Made by a program: the position numbers and the translations under genes
Notes under the pieces: generated by a model
What the model saw: the letters and a program-made list of their open reading frames with translations, nothing else
The model's database searches: none
What the model was told of the DNA's origin: nothing
In this document: one piece after another, positions 1-6,707 of the stretch
Numbering within the stretch: the stretch's first letter is position 1
How the letters are laid out: every line of letters begins with the position of its first letter
DNA from: DATAFT01 sp035544635
GTDB taxonomy: Bacteria > Acidobacteriota > Thermoanaerobaculia > Multivoradales > Multivoraceae
DNA length: 11,191 nucleotides
Assembly: GCA_035544635.1 (NCBI GenBank)
Contig: DATKDQ010000162.1
Span: 1-11,191 of the forward strand
Direction of reading: 5' to 3'

Positions 1-428
1 CGTTCGCCCGGCAGGGCCGTCCCGACGCGGCGGTGGAGGAGATCGAGCGTTGCCTGGACGTCGATCCGACCTACGTCGCGGCGCTGTGGAATCTGGCGGT
101 CCTAGAGCGCGGGGCGGAGGACGGCGTGGGCGCGGTGTTCGAGCGCCTGGCGCGAGCCCTGGCCGTCGATCCGACGTCGGCGCAGCTCCGCATGCTGCGC
201 GGCGACCTGCTGCTCGACTCGCAGCGGTTCGGGGAGGCGGAGGCGGCCTATCGCTCGGTGCTCGAGGTGGCCCCGCGCTCGGCGGACGCCTGGGCCAACC
301 TGGCCCGGGCGCTGGTGGCGCTGGGAAAGCGGCGGGAGGCGCAGGACGCGGCCGGCGCTGCGCTGGCGATCGATCCGTCGCACGCCGCGGCGCGAGAGCT
401 CCGGCGCGACCTCGACGCGCGACCGTAG
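1..428 (+). CDS. Tetratricopeptide-repeat protein, C-terminal part (5' end outside window)
   Basis: The reading frame is open from the left edge (first full codon at position 3) to the TAG at 426-428, giving about 141 visible residues. They form three to four TPR helix pairs: the hallmark pattern of small residues and the closing D/A-P-x-x-A-x-A appears repeatedly (L-D-V-D-P-T-Y-V-A-A, A-V-D-P-T-S-A-Q, E-V-A-P-R-S-A-D-A-W, A-I-D-P-S-H-A-A-A). The repeats run to the C-terminus, and no catalytic domain is visible. TPRs are protein-protein interaction scaffolds, so the partner and role cannot be named; the missing N-terminal part could carry another domain such as a kinase, sulfatase or membrane anchor. 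An internal ATG at 33 exists but the repeat phase continues upstream of it, so the real start lies outside the window. It is convergent with nqrM. Confidence 0.85.
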   Translation, partial: FARQGRPDAAVEEIERCLDVDPTYVAALWNLAVLERGAEDGVGAVFERLARALAVDPTSAQLRMLRGDLLLDSQRFGEAEAAYRSVLEVAPRSADAWANLARALVALGKRREAQDAAGAALAIDPSHAAARELRRDLDARP

Positions 429-494
429 TCCGCGGCCGCGAAGCAGACGGGCGGTTCGCGGGGGGAGCGCGCGCCGGTTCGCCTCCGTGCCCCG

Positions 495-531
495 GTTCCC
501 CTTCGCCGCGCGTGGCCGGCGAGCGGGGAAC
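495..531. terminator. Strong hairpin in the convergent TPR/nqrM gap
   Basis: GTTCCCC at 495-501 pairs with GGGGAAC at 525-531. The stem then continues through a T-G pair and TCGCCG (503-508) with CGGCGA (517-522), leaving a one-base bulge at 524 and an eight-base loop. It sits between the ends of two converging genes (stops at 428 and 547), the expected place for a bidirectional terminator. Neither side is followed by a T-run, so it is not a canonical intrinsic terminator; in high-GC genomes such stems may act with Rho or protect 3' ends. Confidence 0.5.
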
Positions 532-546
532 GGACGAGCTGCTCCC

Positions 547-768
547 TTACCAGGAGGTTCGGATCTGGTGAAGATCGGACTCGAGCCGGCGCGAGGCGAG
601 CTCCTTGCGCCTGGGGCAGGCGTCGCACAGGAGCGACTCGCCGTCGGGGCCGAGCACCTCGGGACCTCCGCACGACCCGCGCAGACAGCGGCCGGTGGCG
701 AGCACGCCGATGGCCATCGCGAGCATCGCGAGGGCGATGACGACGATGGCGATGAGGAAGACGGTCAT
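547..768 (-). CDS. nqrM: NqrM, Na+-NQR maturation factor (DUF539 family)
   Basis: A 73-residue protein with one N-terminal membrane helix (M-T-V-F-L-I-A-I-V-V onward, about residues 2-24) and a short cysteine-rich tail. Cysteines are at 28, 33, 48 and 51: the G-S-C-G-G motif around C33 is the family signature, followed by C-D-A-C-P. NqrM is known to be needed for Na+-NQR assembly in gammaproteobacteria, apparently supplying iron for the centre held between NqrD and NqrE. I chose the ATG at 768 because it aligns with the usual family N-terminus and puts the signature cysteine at position 33. An in-frame ATG at 777 overlaps the apbE stop as ATGA and is a plausible alternative (76 residues). Placement directly after apbE at the end of the nqr locus supports the call. 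The C-terminus is shorter in cysteines than the Vibrio type, which has extra Cys in this tail (from memory). Confidence 0.88.
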   Translation of the reverse strand: MTVFLIAIVVIALAMLAMAIGVLATGRCLRGSCGGPEVLGPDGESLLCDACPRRKELASRRLESDLHQIRTSW

Positions 769-773
769 CGCCC

Positions 774-1964
774 TCATTCTCTCCCGGCGGCGGCGGCGGC
801 GCCAGGAGCGCGGACCTCGCCCGCACCCTCGGCGTTCACGACTGCGGCTGCGCTCGCGCCCGCGGCGTTGGCATCGCCGCCGAACCGCCGTTCGAACTCC
901 GCGCTGGTGATCTCGCGCACGCCCTCGCCCTGGTAGAGGAGGAGGAGGACGGAAAGCCCGTTCTCCTCGGCGACGCGCAGGCCGGCGCCGGGTCCGAGCG
1001 CCATGATCGCCGTCGCCCAGGCATCGGCGAGCGCGCAGCTCTCGTGGATCACGGTGGCGGAGGCCAGCGCATGCCGCACCGGGCTGCCGGTCGCGGGATC
1101 GAGGGTATGCGAGTAGCGTGCGCCGTCGAGCTCGTAGAAGTCGCGGTAGTCGCCCGAGGTCGCGACGGCGAGGTCGCGCACGGCGACCACGCGCTGCGTC
1201 TCCCGCCTCTCCGCCCGCGGCCGTTCGATCGCGATGCGCCAGGGTGAGCCTGCCGGGTTCGGTCCCGCGACGCGCAGCTCGCCGCCGACCTCCACCAAAT
1301 GCCGGCCGAAGCCGCGCTCGCGCAGGCGCTGCGAGATGAGGTCGACGGCATACCCGGGCGCGATCGCCGAGAGATCGACCTCGAGGTCCGGGTGCTTCTT
1401 CGCGGCGGAGCCGGCGGCCTGGTCGAGCGTGAGCAGCTCGTAGCCGACCCGCTGGCGGAGAGTGGCGATCGACTCCGGCGCCGGCGGCGCGCCCGGGCCG
1501 GCAGCCGGCCGGCCGCGGCCCCGCCCAGCGGTGCCCGGCTTGGCGTGGCCCGGCCCGAAGCCCCAGGCGTCGACCAGCGGGCCGACCGTGACGTCGAACG
1601 CGCCACCGCTCGCGACGCTCACCTCGCGCGCCAGCCGAAGCACGGTGAGCGTCTCCGGGGAGAGGGAGAACGGCGCGGTGTCCTGGTGGCGGTTGAACCG
1701 GGAGAGCTCGGAGTCCTCGCGCCAGGTCGACATCTGCCGGTCGACCAGGTCCAGCGCCTCGTCGATCAGCGCCAGGAGCTCGGGCTCGAGGCCGGGCGCG
1801 CGGTCGCGCGGAGCGACCACGGTCGCGTTCCAGCGCGTCCCCATGGTGTCGCCGCCGAGCCGGATGGCGTCCACCTGCTCCCCGGCGGGCCCTGCGGGCG
1901 ACCAGCAGCCAGCGAGCGCCACCACGCCGAGCACGACGGCGCCCAGGTTCGCCGCGGACCGCAC
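774..1964 (-). CDS. apbE: ApbE, FAD:protein FMN transferase (predicted lipoprotein)
   Basis: ApbE cleaves FAD and attaches FMN by a phosphoester bond to a threonine of target proteins, here most likely NqrB and NqrC. Taking the GTG at 1964 gives 396 residues: a signal peptide ending in the lipobox V-A-L-A-G-C (C20), T-M-G-T (40-43), M-S-T-W with S-E-L-S-R-F-N (about 78-91), S-G-G-A-F-D (119-124) leading to W-G-F-G, S-A-I-A-P-G-Y-A-V-D (about 199-208), V-E-V-G-G-E-L, R-Y-S-H-T-L-D-P (H286), and the metal-binding A-D-A-W-A-T-A (D314, T318). The frame stays open to GTG 2099 and ATG 2075, but that extension is Arg-rich, uses ACA, GCA and CTA codons unlike the rest, and crosses an inverted repeat. 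The GTG at 1964 lacks a clear Shine-Dalgarno, so the start is uncertain. Residues 138-163 are a Gly/Pro/Arg-rich insertion, and the C-terminal tail is Ala-rich. The stop overlaps the alternative nqrM ATG by ATGA. Confidence 0.93.
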   Translation of the reverse strand: MRSAANLGAVVLGVVALAGCWSPAGPAGEQVDAIRLGGDTMGTRWNATVVAPRDRAPGLEPELLALIDEALDLVDRQMSTWREDSELSRFNRHQDTAPFSLSPETLTVLRLAREVSVASGGAFDVTVGPLVDAWGFGPGHAKPGTAGRGRGRPAAGPGAPPAPESIATLRQRVGYELLTLDQAAGSAAKKHPDLEVDLSAIAPGYAVDLISQRLRERGFGRHLVEVGGELRVAGPNPAGSPWRIAIERPRAERRETQRVVAVRDLAVATSGDYRDFYELDGARYSHTLDPATGSPVRHALASATVIHESCALADAWATAIMALGPGAGLRVAEENGLSVLLLLYQGEGVREITSAEFERRFGGDANAAGASAAAVVNAEGAGEVRAPGAAAAAGRE

Positions 1965-1992
1965 CGGCGCGCCGCGCCGGCGGCTCCGATCG

Positions 1993-2025
1993 CCTCCGGA
2001 ACGTGCTGATAGCACGTTCCTCCGG
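1993..2025. repeat. Perfect 10-bp inverted repeat flanked by direct CCTCCGG repeats
   Basis: GGAACGTGCT (1998-2007) and AGCACGTTCC (2011-2020) are exact inverted copies around a three-base centre. The outer edges also form a direct repeat, CCTCCGG at 1993-1999 and 2019-2025, so on the transcribed (minus) strand the hairpin is bracketed by two GGAGG ribosome-binding-like sequences. It lies between nqrF and the probable apbE start. It could be an operator, an RNA hairpin controlling apbE translation, or an mRNA processing or stabilising stem. No T-run follows on either strand, which argues against a simple terminator. Confidence 0.6.
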
Positions 2026-2085
2026 CTTGTTGCTGTTTGGCGCCGAGGACGGCGCTGGCGCTTCGCGCCCCGCATAGATGCGACG

Positions 2086-2169
2086 TTACTCGGACACACT
2101 CGGCGCTAGGAGCCCGTCCGCGGGCCCTCGGCGGGAGGCATGGCTAGCGGAGGAAATGCTACTCACCAT
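2086..2169 (-). other. Possible 27-residue leader ORF between nqrF and apbE
   Basis: Immediately after the nqrF stop, a GGAGGG stretch is followed by ATG (2169) and GTG (2166), opening a short Ser-rich frame that begins M-V-S-S-I-S-S-A-S and ends at TAA 2086-2088. The GGAGG is five bases from the GTG and only two from the ATG. The same GGAGG forms the 5' arm of a hairpin at 2143-2182, so translation and folding would compete. No homology is recognised, and codon use is not like its neighbours. It may be meaningless; I list it because of its ribosome site and position. Confidence 0.15.
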
Positions 2170-2182
2170 TCCCTCCGCTAGC
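2143..2182 (-). promoter_or_regulatory. 11-bp stem-loop spanning the nqrF stop codon
   Basis: GCTAGCGGAGG (2143-2153) and CCTCCGCTAGC (2172-2182) are perfect inverted copies separated by 18 bases. In the nqr transcript the 5' arm contains the nqrF TAG stop (2180-2178) and a GGAGG; the 3' arm lies just downstream. No U-tract follows. A stem here would be suited to protect the 3' end of the nqrA-F message or to reduce read-through into apbE-nqrM. The function is inferred; the inverted repeat itself is directly visible. Confidence 0.55.
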
Positions 2183-3404
2183 TCCCGAAATCGTCGAACA
2201 GGATGTTGCGCGACTCGACGCCGAGGTCGTCGAGCATCTTCAGACAGGCCTGGAGCATGAGCGGTGGGCCGCAGATGTAGTACTCGATGTCCTCCGGCGC
2301 CGCATGCGTCTTCAGGTAGTTGTCGTAGAGCACCTGGTGGATGAACCCCTCGAGGCCGGTCCAGTCGTCTTCCGGCAGCGGGTCGGAGAGGGCGAGGTGC
2401 CACTCGAAGTTCGGGCTCTCGGCGGCGATGCGATCGAACTCCTCGCCGTAGAACGCCTCGCGCAGGCTGCGGGCGCCGTACCAGAACGACACCTTGCGCT
2501 CGGTGTGCAGGCGGTAGAACTGGTCGAAGATATGCGAGCGCATCGGCGCCATGCCCGCGCCGCCGCCGATGAACACCATCTCGGCGCCGGTGTCTTTGGC
2601 GAAGAACTCGCCGAAGGGGCCGGAGATGGTCACCGGGTCGCCGGGCTCGAGGTTGAAGATGTACGACGTCATGGCGCCGGGGGGGATGCCCGTGGTGCGC
2701 GGCGGCGGAGTGGCGATCCGCACGTTGAGCATGATGATCCCCTTCTCGAGCGGATAGTTCGCCATCGAGTAGGCGCGGCTGACCGGCTCGTCGACCTTCG
2801 ACACCAGCTCCCAGAGCTTGAAGCGGTCCCAGTCCTCGCGGAATCGGTCCTCGATCTCGAAGTCGGAGAACCGGGCGGTGTGGGGAGGGCACTCGATCTG
2901 GATGTAGCCCCCGGCGCGGAACGGCACCTCCTCGCCGGGAGGCAGCTCGAGCACCAGCTCCTTGATGAAGGTGGCCACCCCGCGGTTCGAGCGCACCTTG
3001 CACTCCCACTTGCGGATGCTGAAGATCTCGGGCGGCACCTCGATCTCGAGATCGCCCTTCACCTTGACCTGGCAGGAGAGCCGCACGCCCCCGCGCGCCT
3101 CGCCGCGCGTGATGTGGCTGGTCTCGGTAGGCAGCATCGCGCCGCCGCCCTCGCGCACCACGACGGTACAGACCCCACAGGTTCCCTTGCCGCCGCAGGC
3201 GGAGGGGATGAAGATGTGGTTCTCGGCGAGCGTTCCGAGGAGGGTGCCGCCGGCGCGCGCGTGCAGCGCGTGGTCGGGATCGTCGTTGATCAGGATGGTG
3301 ACGTCGCCGGTCGCCACCAGGCGGCGCCGAGCGGCCATCAGCGCCGTCACCAGAGTCATGATCACCAACAGGAACATCGTGACGCCGAGCGCGACGGTGG
3401 TCAC
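2178..3404 (-). CDS. nqrF: NqrF, Na+-NQR subunit F (NADH dehydrogenase, [2Fe-2S] and FAD)
   Basis: NqrF oxidises NADH on the cytoplasmic side and passes electrons through FAD and a [2Fe-2S] cluster into the pump. The 408-residue product matches the Vibrio cholerae length. It has an N-terminal membrane helix (about 4-24), a plant-type ferredoxin domain with C70, C76, C79 and C111, the FAD motif R-A-Y-S (R210, Y212, S213), the NAD-binding G-G-G-A-G-M-A-P (280-287), Y-Y-I-C-G-P-P (C378) and the terminal D-D-F-G-S. I chose the GTG at 3404: it overlaps the nqrE stop as GTGA, has GGAGG nine to ten bases upstream, and places the cluster cysteines at the same numbers as in Vibrio. Upstream in-frame extension runs through nqrE and is spurious. 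It is the last structural gene; the stop lies within an inverted repeat. Confidence 0.98.
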   Translation of the reverse strand: MTTVALGVTMFLLVIMTLVTALMAARRRLVATGDVTILINDDPDHALHARAGGTLLGTLAENHIFIPSACGGKGTCGVCTVVVREGGGAMLPTETSHITRGEARGGVRLSCQVKVKGDLEIEVPPEIFSIRKWECKVRSNRGVATFIKELVLELPPGEEVPFRAGGYIQIECPPHTARFSDFEIEDRFREDWDRFKLWELVSKVDEPVSRAYSMANYPLEKGIIMLNVRIATPPPRTTGIPPGAMTSYIFNLEPGDPVTISGPFGEFFAKDTGAEMVFIGGGAGMAPMRSHIFDQFYRLHTERKVSFWYGARSLREAFYGEEFDRIAAESPNFEWHLALSDPLPEDDWTGLEGFIHQVLYDNYLKTHAAPEDIEYYICGPPLMLQACLKMLDDLGVESRNILFDDFGS

Positions 3405-4015
3405 AGTTGGATGCCTCCGAACGCCAGGAAGCCGAGCGCCATGAGGCCGGTCACGATGAAGGTGATGCCCAGCCCGCGCAGCGGCGGCGGGACGTTCGAG
3501 TAGCGCATGCGCTCGCGGATCGCCGCCAGGGCGATGATCGCGAGCGCCCAGCCGGTGCCCGAGCCGAGCCCGAACACGACGCTCTCCGCCAGCGTGTAGT
3601 CGCGCTCCACCATGAACAGCGAGCCGCCGAGGATCGCGCAGTTGACCGCGATCAGCGGCAGGAAGATGCCGAGCGTGGCGTAGAGCTTGGGTACGAACTT
3701 GTCGAGCGTCATCTCGACCAACTGCACCATCGCGGCGATGGTGCCGATGTAGCAGAGGAAGCCCAGGAAGGAGAGGTCGTAGCGGGCGAGCTCGGGGCCG
3801 AGCCAGGCCAGCGCGCCGTCCTGGAGCAGGTAGTTGTGGATGAGGTGGTTCATCGGCACGGTCAGGGTCTGCACGAAGATCACCGCGGCGCCGAGGCCGA
3901 TCGCGGTCTCCACCCGCTTCGAGACCGCGAGGAACGAGCACATCCCGAGAAAGAAGGCGAGCGCCATGTTCTCGATGAAGATCGACTTGATCGCGATGCT
4001 GAGGTAGTGCTCCAT
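3401..4015 (-). CDS. nqrE: NqrE, Na+-NQR integral membrane subunit E
   Basis: A roughly 204-residue membrane protein with six hydrophobic segments. Together with NqrD it forms the membrane core and binds the intramembrane iron-sulfur centre. The family start M-E-H-Y, F-I-E-N-M-A-L-A-F-F-L-G-M-C (C26), L-G-I-F-L-P-L-I-A-V-N-C (C126), E-S-V-V-F-G-L-G-S-G and the ending F-G-G-I-Q-L are all characteristic. C26 and C126 correspond to the two conserved iron ligands; the second is shifted by an insertion of about six residues around 73-79. Three consecutive start codons exist (GTG 4021, ATG 4018, ATG 4015) behind AAGGAG at 4030-4025; I took 4015 from family alignment, and 4018 has the better spacing. 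The gene follows nqrD after 22 bp and overlaps nqrF by 4 bp. Confidence 0.97.
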   Translation of the reverse strand: MEHYLSIAIKSIFIENMALAFFLGMCSFLAVSKRVETAIGLGAAVIFVQTLTVPMNHLIHNYLLQDGALAWLGPELARYDLSFLGFLCYIGTIAAMVQLVEMTLDKFVPKLYATLGIFLPLIAVNCAILGGSLFMVERDYTLAESVVFGLGSGTGWALAIIALAAIRERMRYSNVPPPLRGLGITFIVTGLMALGFLAFGGIQL

Positions 4016-4037
4016 CATCACCGGCTCCTTCGCCCTG

Positions 4038-4667
4038 TCACTTCTCTTCCGGCTCGATCTGGTCCTGCTTCCACATCCGCAGCGCCCAGATCAGGCCGGC
4101 GATGATGAAGAACGCCGCCGGCGAGATCAGCATGAATCCGTTGGGCGCGTACCAGCCGCCCTCGCTCTGGAGCCGCAGGATCTCCACGCCGAAGAGCGTT
4201 CCACTCCCGAACAGCTCGCGCACCACGGCGACCGCGATCAGGATCAGGCTGTAGCCCAGCCCGTTGCCGATGCCGTCGAGGAAGCTTCTGCCGGGGGGGT
4301 TCTGCATGGCGTAGGCCTCGGCGCGCCCCATCACGATGCAGTTGGTGATGATCAGGCCGACGAAGACCGAGAGCTGCTGGGAGATGTCGTAGAGGTAGGC
4401 CTTGAGCACCTGGTCGATCACGATCACCAGCGACGAGATCACCGTGAGCTGGACGATGATCCGGATGCTCGGCGGGATCTGGTTGCGGATCAAGCTGATG
4501 CTGAGGTTCGACAGGGTGACGACTGCGACCACCGCCGCGCTCATCACCACGGCGGTCTCGAGCTTGGTGGTCACCGCCAGCGCCGAGCAGATACCGAGCA
4601 CCTGCAGGGCGATCGGGTTCTGATTGAACAGTGGATCCAGGAGCGTCTGGCGCGCGCTCGTGGCCAT
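4038..4667 (-). CDS. nqrD: NqrD, Na+-NQR integral membrane subunit D
   Basis: A 209-residue hydrophobic protein, homologous to and inverted relative to NqrE; the pair houses the iron centre that relays electrons across the membrane. It reads L-F-N-Q-N-P-I-A-L-Q-V-L-G-I-C (C27), T-K-L-E-T-A, I-R-N-Q-I-P-P-S-I-R-I-I-V-Q, I-I-T-N-C-I-V-M-G-R-A-E-A (C110), and P-N-G-F-M-L. C27 and C110 are two less than the known Vibrio ligands C29 and C112. The ATG at 4667 overlaps the nqrC stop as TGATG, with GAGGAGG about eight bases upstream. A much longer in-frame extension runs back through nqrC but is a shadow frame rich in Arg and Gly. A charged tail (Q-I-E-P-E-E-K) ends the protein 22 bp before nqrE. Confidence 0.97.
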   Translation of the reverse strand: MATSARQTLLDPLFNQNPIALQVLGICSALAVTTKLETAVVMSAAVVAVVTLSNLSISLIRNQIPPSIRIIVQLTVISSLVIVIDQVLKAYLYDISQQLSVFVGLIITNCIVMGRAEAYAMQNPPGRSFLDGIGNGLGYSLILIAVAVVRELFGSGTLFGVEILRLQSEGGWYAPNGFMLISPAAFFIIAGLIWALRMWKQDQIEPEEK

Positions 4668-5497
4668 CAGGAGTTCCTCCTCTCTTGCTCCGGCGCCGCA
4701 TCGAGCGCAGCGGTGGCTGCGGCGGACTCCTCGCGCAGGCGCTCCAGCAGCGGACCGTAGCCGTTCGCGCCGAGCCAGAAATGGAGCATGTTGGTGACGC
4801 CCCGGCTGGTGATGGTGGCGCCGGAGAGGCCATCCACGCGATGCGGATCCTGGTCCGCCGGACCCGCGCTGCCCTTGATCACCTGGATCACCGGGTCGCC
4901 GCCCGGGCCGAACGCGCGCCTTCCCGGCCACAGCGCCTTCCAGCGCGGGTTGTCGACTTCGCCGCCGAGCCCGGGCGTCTCGCCGTGCTGGTAGTAGGTC
5001 AGGCCGCGCACGGTGTCGAGGTCGGCATCGAGCGCCACGAAGCCGTAGAGTGTCGACCACAGGCCGAGTCCCTCGATCGGGAGCACCACCATGCGGGTCT
5101 CGCCGTGCTCGTCGAGCACGTGGTAGATCACCGCCCGCCGCGGCAGGCGCTTGACGCCGGCGGTGTTCGCCGGCGCGGCGCGTCCCAGCTCGGGATCGGC
5201 CTTTGCCTTCTGCGGATCGAAGGTCGCCGGATCGACGCCCTCGACCTCGGCGCCGGTCTCGAGGTCGATGACCACCGCGCGCACGCCGGCGAAGCGCTGC
5301 TCGACCTCCTCGCGGGTGATCCGTTCGTCCGACCGCGCCAGACCGGCGGCGAGCAGCACGTTGGTCTTGCGCTCGAGCTCGGCGTTCGCCTGCTGGCGCT
5401 CCTTGAGCGTCACCGCGGCGGCCGACACCAGGACGCCGCATACCAGGCTCACCGCCGCCGCGAACGCCAGGATGTAGCCCACGCTCCTAGGTGGCAT
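4667..5497 (-). CDS. nqrC: NqrC, Na+-NQR subunit C (covalent FMN, FMN-binding domain)
   Basis: NqrC carries a covalently bound FMN in its periplasmic domain and relays electrons between the NqrD/E iron centre and NqrB. The 276 residues include one N-terminal membrane helix (about 7-30), a charged stretch K-E-R-Q-Q-A-N-A, and a C-terminal FMN-binding domain with L-Y-G-F-V-A-L-D (150-157), T-P-G-L-G-G-E (174-180) and the flavinylation motif D-G-L-S-G-A-T (222-228, acceptor T228). These match the family closely. The ATG at 5497 overlaps nqrB by 11 bp and has no good ribosome site, suggesting coupled translation; a GTG at 5482 sits one base from AGGAG and is less likely. The last 20 or so residues form a polar Ala/Glu-rich tail beyond the core domain. 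Confidence 0.97.
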   Translation of the reverse strand: MPPRSVGYILAFAAAVSLVCGVLVSAAAVTLKERQQANAELERKTNVLLAAGLARSDERITREEVEQRFAGVRAVVIDLETGAEVEGVDPATFDPQKAKADPELGRAAPANTAGVKRLPRRAVIYHVLDEHGETRMVVLPIEGLGLWSTLYGFVALDADLDTVRGLTYYQHGETPGLGGEVDNPRWKALWPGRRAFGPGGDPVIQVIKGSAGPADQDPHRVDGLSGATITSRGVTNMLHFWLGANGYGPLLERLREESAAATAALDAAPEQERRNS

Positions 5498-6707
5498 AGC
5501 GAGCCGCCCGGCGCCGCACGTTGGCGCGGATGACGAAGTGATCGATCAACGGAGCGAACACGTTCATGAACAGGATCGCGAGCATCACGCCTTCCGGATA
5601 CGCCGGATTGACGCAGCGGATGAGGATCGAGAGCACGCCGCAGCCCAGCCCGTAGATCCACTTCCCGGTCTCGGTCTGTGCTGCGGTGACCGGGTCGGTG
5701 GCCATGAACGCCATGCCGAACGCCCATCCGCCGAGCACCACGTGCCACCAGGGCGGAACGGCGAGGAACGGGTTGGTCGCGGACGGGATCAGGTTGAGGA
5801 GCAGCGCCGTGGCGATCGTCCCCGCGGTCATCGAGACCATGATGCGCCACGAGCCGATGCGCGTCGCCACCAGCAGGAGGGCGCCCACCAGGCAGGCGAG
5901 GGCCGAGGTCTCGCCCATCGAGCCCGGGACGGTGCCCAGGAAGGCATCCCACCAGGTCACGGTGCCCTCGAGCGCCGGCGTTCCACCGACCGCCGCTTCG
6001 GCGAGCGCGGTGGCGCCGCTGTAGCCGTCGGCGCGGGCGCCGGCGGCGATCCACACGTCGTCGCCCGTGATCTCGCCGGGATAGGCGAAGAACAGGAACA
6101 CGCGGGCGGTGAGCGCCGGGTTCAGGATGTTCATGCCGGTGCCGCCGAAGACCTCCTTGCCCAAGACGACGCCGAAGCTGATCCCGAGCGCGACCTGCCA
6201 CAGCGGGATGGTGGCCGGCAGGATCAACGGGAAGAGCATGCCGGTGACCAGGAAGCCCTCGTTCACGTCGTGCTTGCGCACGATCGCGAACAGCGTCTCC
6301 CAGGCGCCCCCCACCGCGAAGGTCACCAGCAGGACGGGCAGGAAGTAGAGCGCGCCGTGCGCGATGCATGCCCACGGGTCGGCCGGGGAGAGGGCGAGCC
6401 CGAGCGCGCCCATCGCCTGCGTCTGCCAGGTGTCGAGCGGCGCCGCGCCCGCCTCGATGGCGCGATGCGCCTGGAGGCCGGTGTTGTACATCGCCATGTA
6501 GACGCAGGGTAGGAGCGCGGCCACGACCAGGATCATCATCCGCTTGAGGTCGAGAGCGTCGCGCACGTGGGACGCTTCACGCGTGACCTTCCCCGGCGTG
6601 TAGAGGAAGGTGTCGATGACCTCGTAGAGCGGGTAGAGCTTCTCGAGCGGCCCGCCCTTCTCGAAGTGGTGCGCCTGGGCGTCGAGTAATCGTCGCAGCG
6701 CCTTCAT
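5487..6707 (-). CDS. nqrB: NqrB, Na+-NQR integral membrane subunit B (covalent FMN, riboflavin, ion channel)
   Basis: NqrB is the largest membrane subunit; in Vibrio it carries covalent FMN and riboflavin and contributes the Na+ path and part of the quinone site. This 406-residue protein has a cytoplasmic N-terminus (P-L-Y-E-V-I-D-T-F-L-Y-T-P-G), about ten hydrophobic segments from residue 57, H-D-V-N-E-G-F-L-V-T-G-M-L-F-P-L (146-161), G-G-T-G-M-N-I-L-N-P-A-L-T-A-R (188-202) and the flavinylation motif D-G-Y-S-G-A-T (227-233, acceptor T233, close to Vibrio T236). M-A-T-D-P-V-T-A appears in the C-terminal half. The ATG directly follows the nqrA stop with no gap, and a GGAGGAGGGG stretch at the end of nqrA serves as a strong ribosome site. 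The start needs no alternative. Confidence 0.98.
   Translation of the reverse strand: MKALRRLLDAQAHHFEKGGPLEKLYPLYEVIDTFLYTPGKVTREASHVRDALDLKRMMILVVAALLPCVYMAMYNTGLQAHRAIEAGAAPLDTWQTQAMGALGLALSPADPWACIAHGALYFLPVLLVTFAVGGAWETLFAIVRKHDVNEGFLVTGMLFPLILPATIPLWQVALGISFGVVLGKEVFGGTGMNILNPALTARVFLFFAYPGEITGDDVWIAAGARADGYSGATALAEAAVGGTPALEGTVTWWDAFLGTVPGSMGETSALACLVGALLLVATRIGSWRIMVSMTAGTIATALLLNLIPSATNPFLAVPPWWHVVLGGWAFGMAFMATDPVTAAQTETGKWIYGLGCGVLSILIRCVNPAYPEGVMLAILFMNVFAPLIDHFVIRANVRRRAARYAT

Noticed and set aside
1356..1358. Proline in place of lysine in the ApbE S-A-I-A-(K)-G-Y-A-V-D motif
   Set aside because: This position is variable in the family (E. coli ApbE has Glu there, from memory), so it is not evidence of loss of function.
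1965..2099. N-terminal 45-residue extension of ApbE from GTG 2099 or ATG 2075
   Set aside because: It places a long Arg-rich segment before the lipoprotein signal, uses codons atypical for the window and reads through a perfect inverted repeat; not excluded, but less likely than GTG 1964.
1965..2177. FMN riboswitch before apbE
   Set aside because: The gap has two simple hairpins but no multi-helix junction or conserved FMN-aptamer core that I can recognise.
2304..3503. 399-residue plus-strand open frame antisense to nqrF and nqrE
   Set aside because: Composition is Ala/Arg/Glu/His-rich with no domain pattern; it is a mirror of the high-GC coding frames of nqrF/nqrE, whose products are certain.
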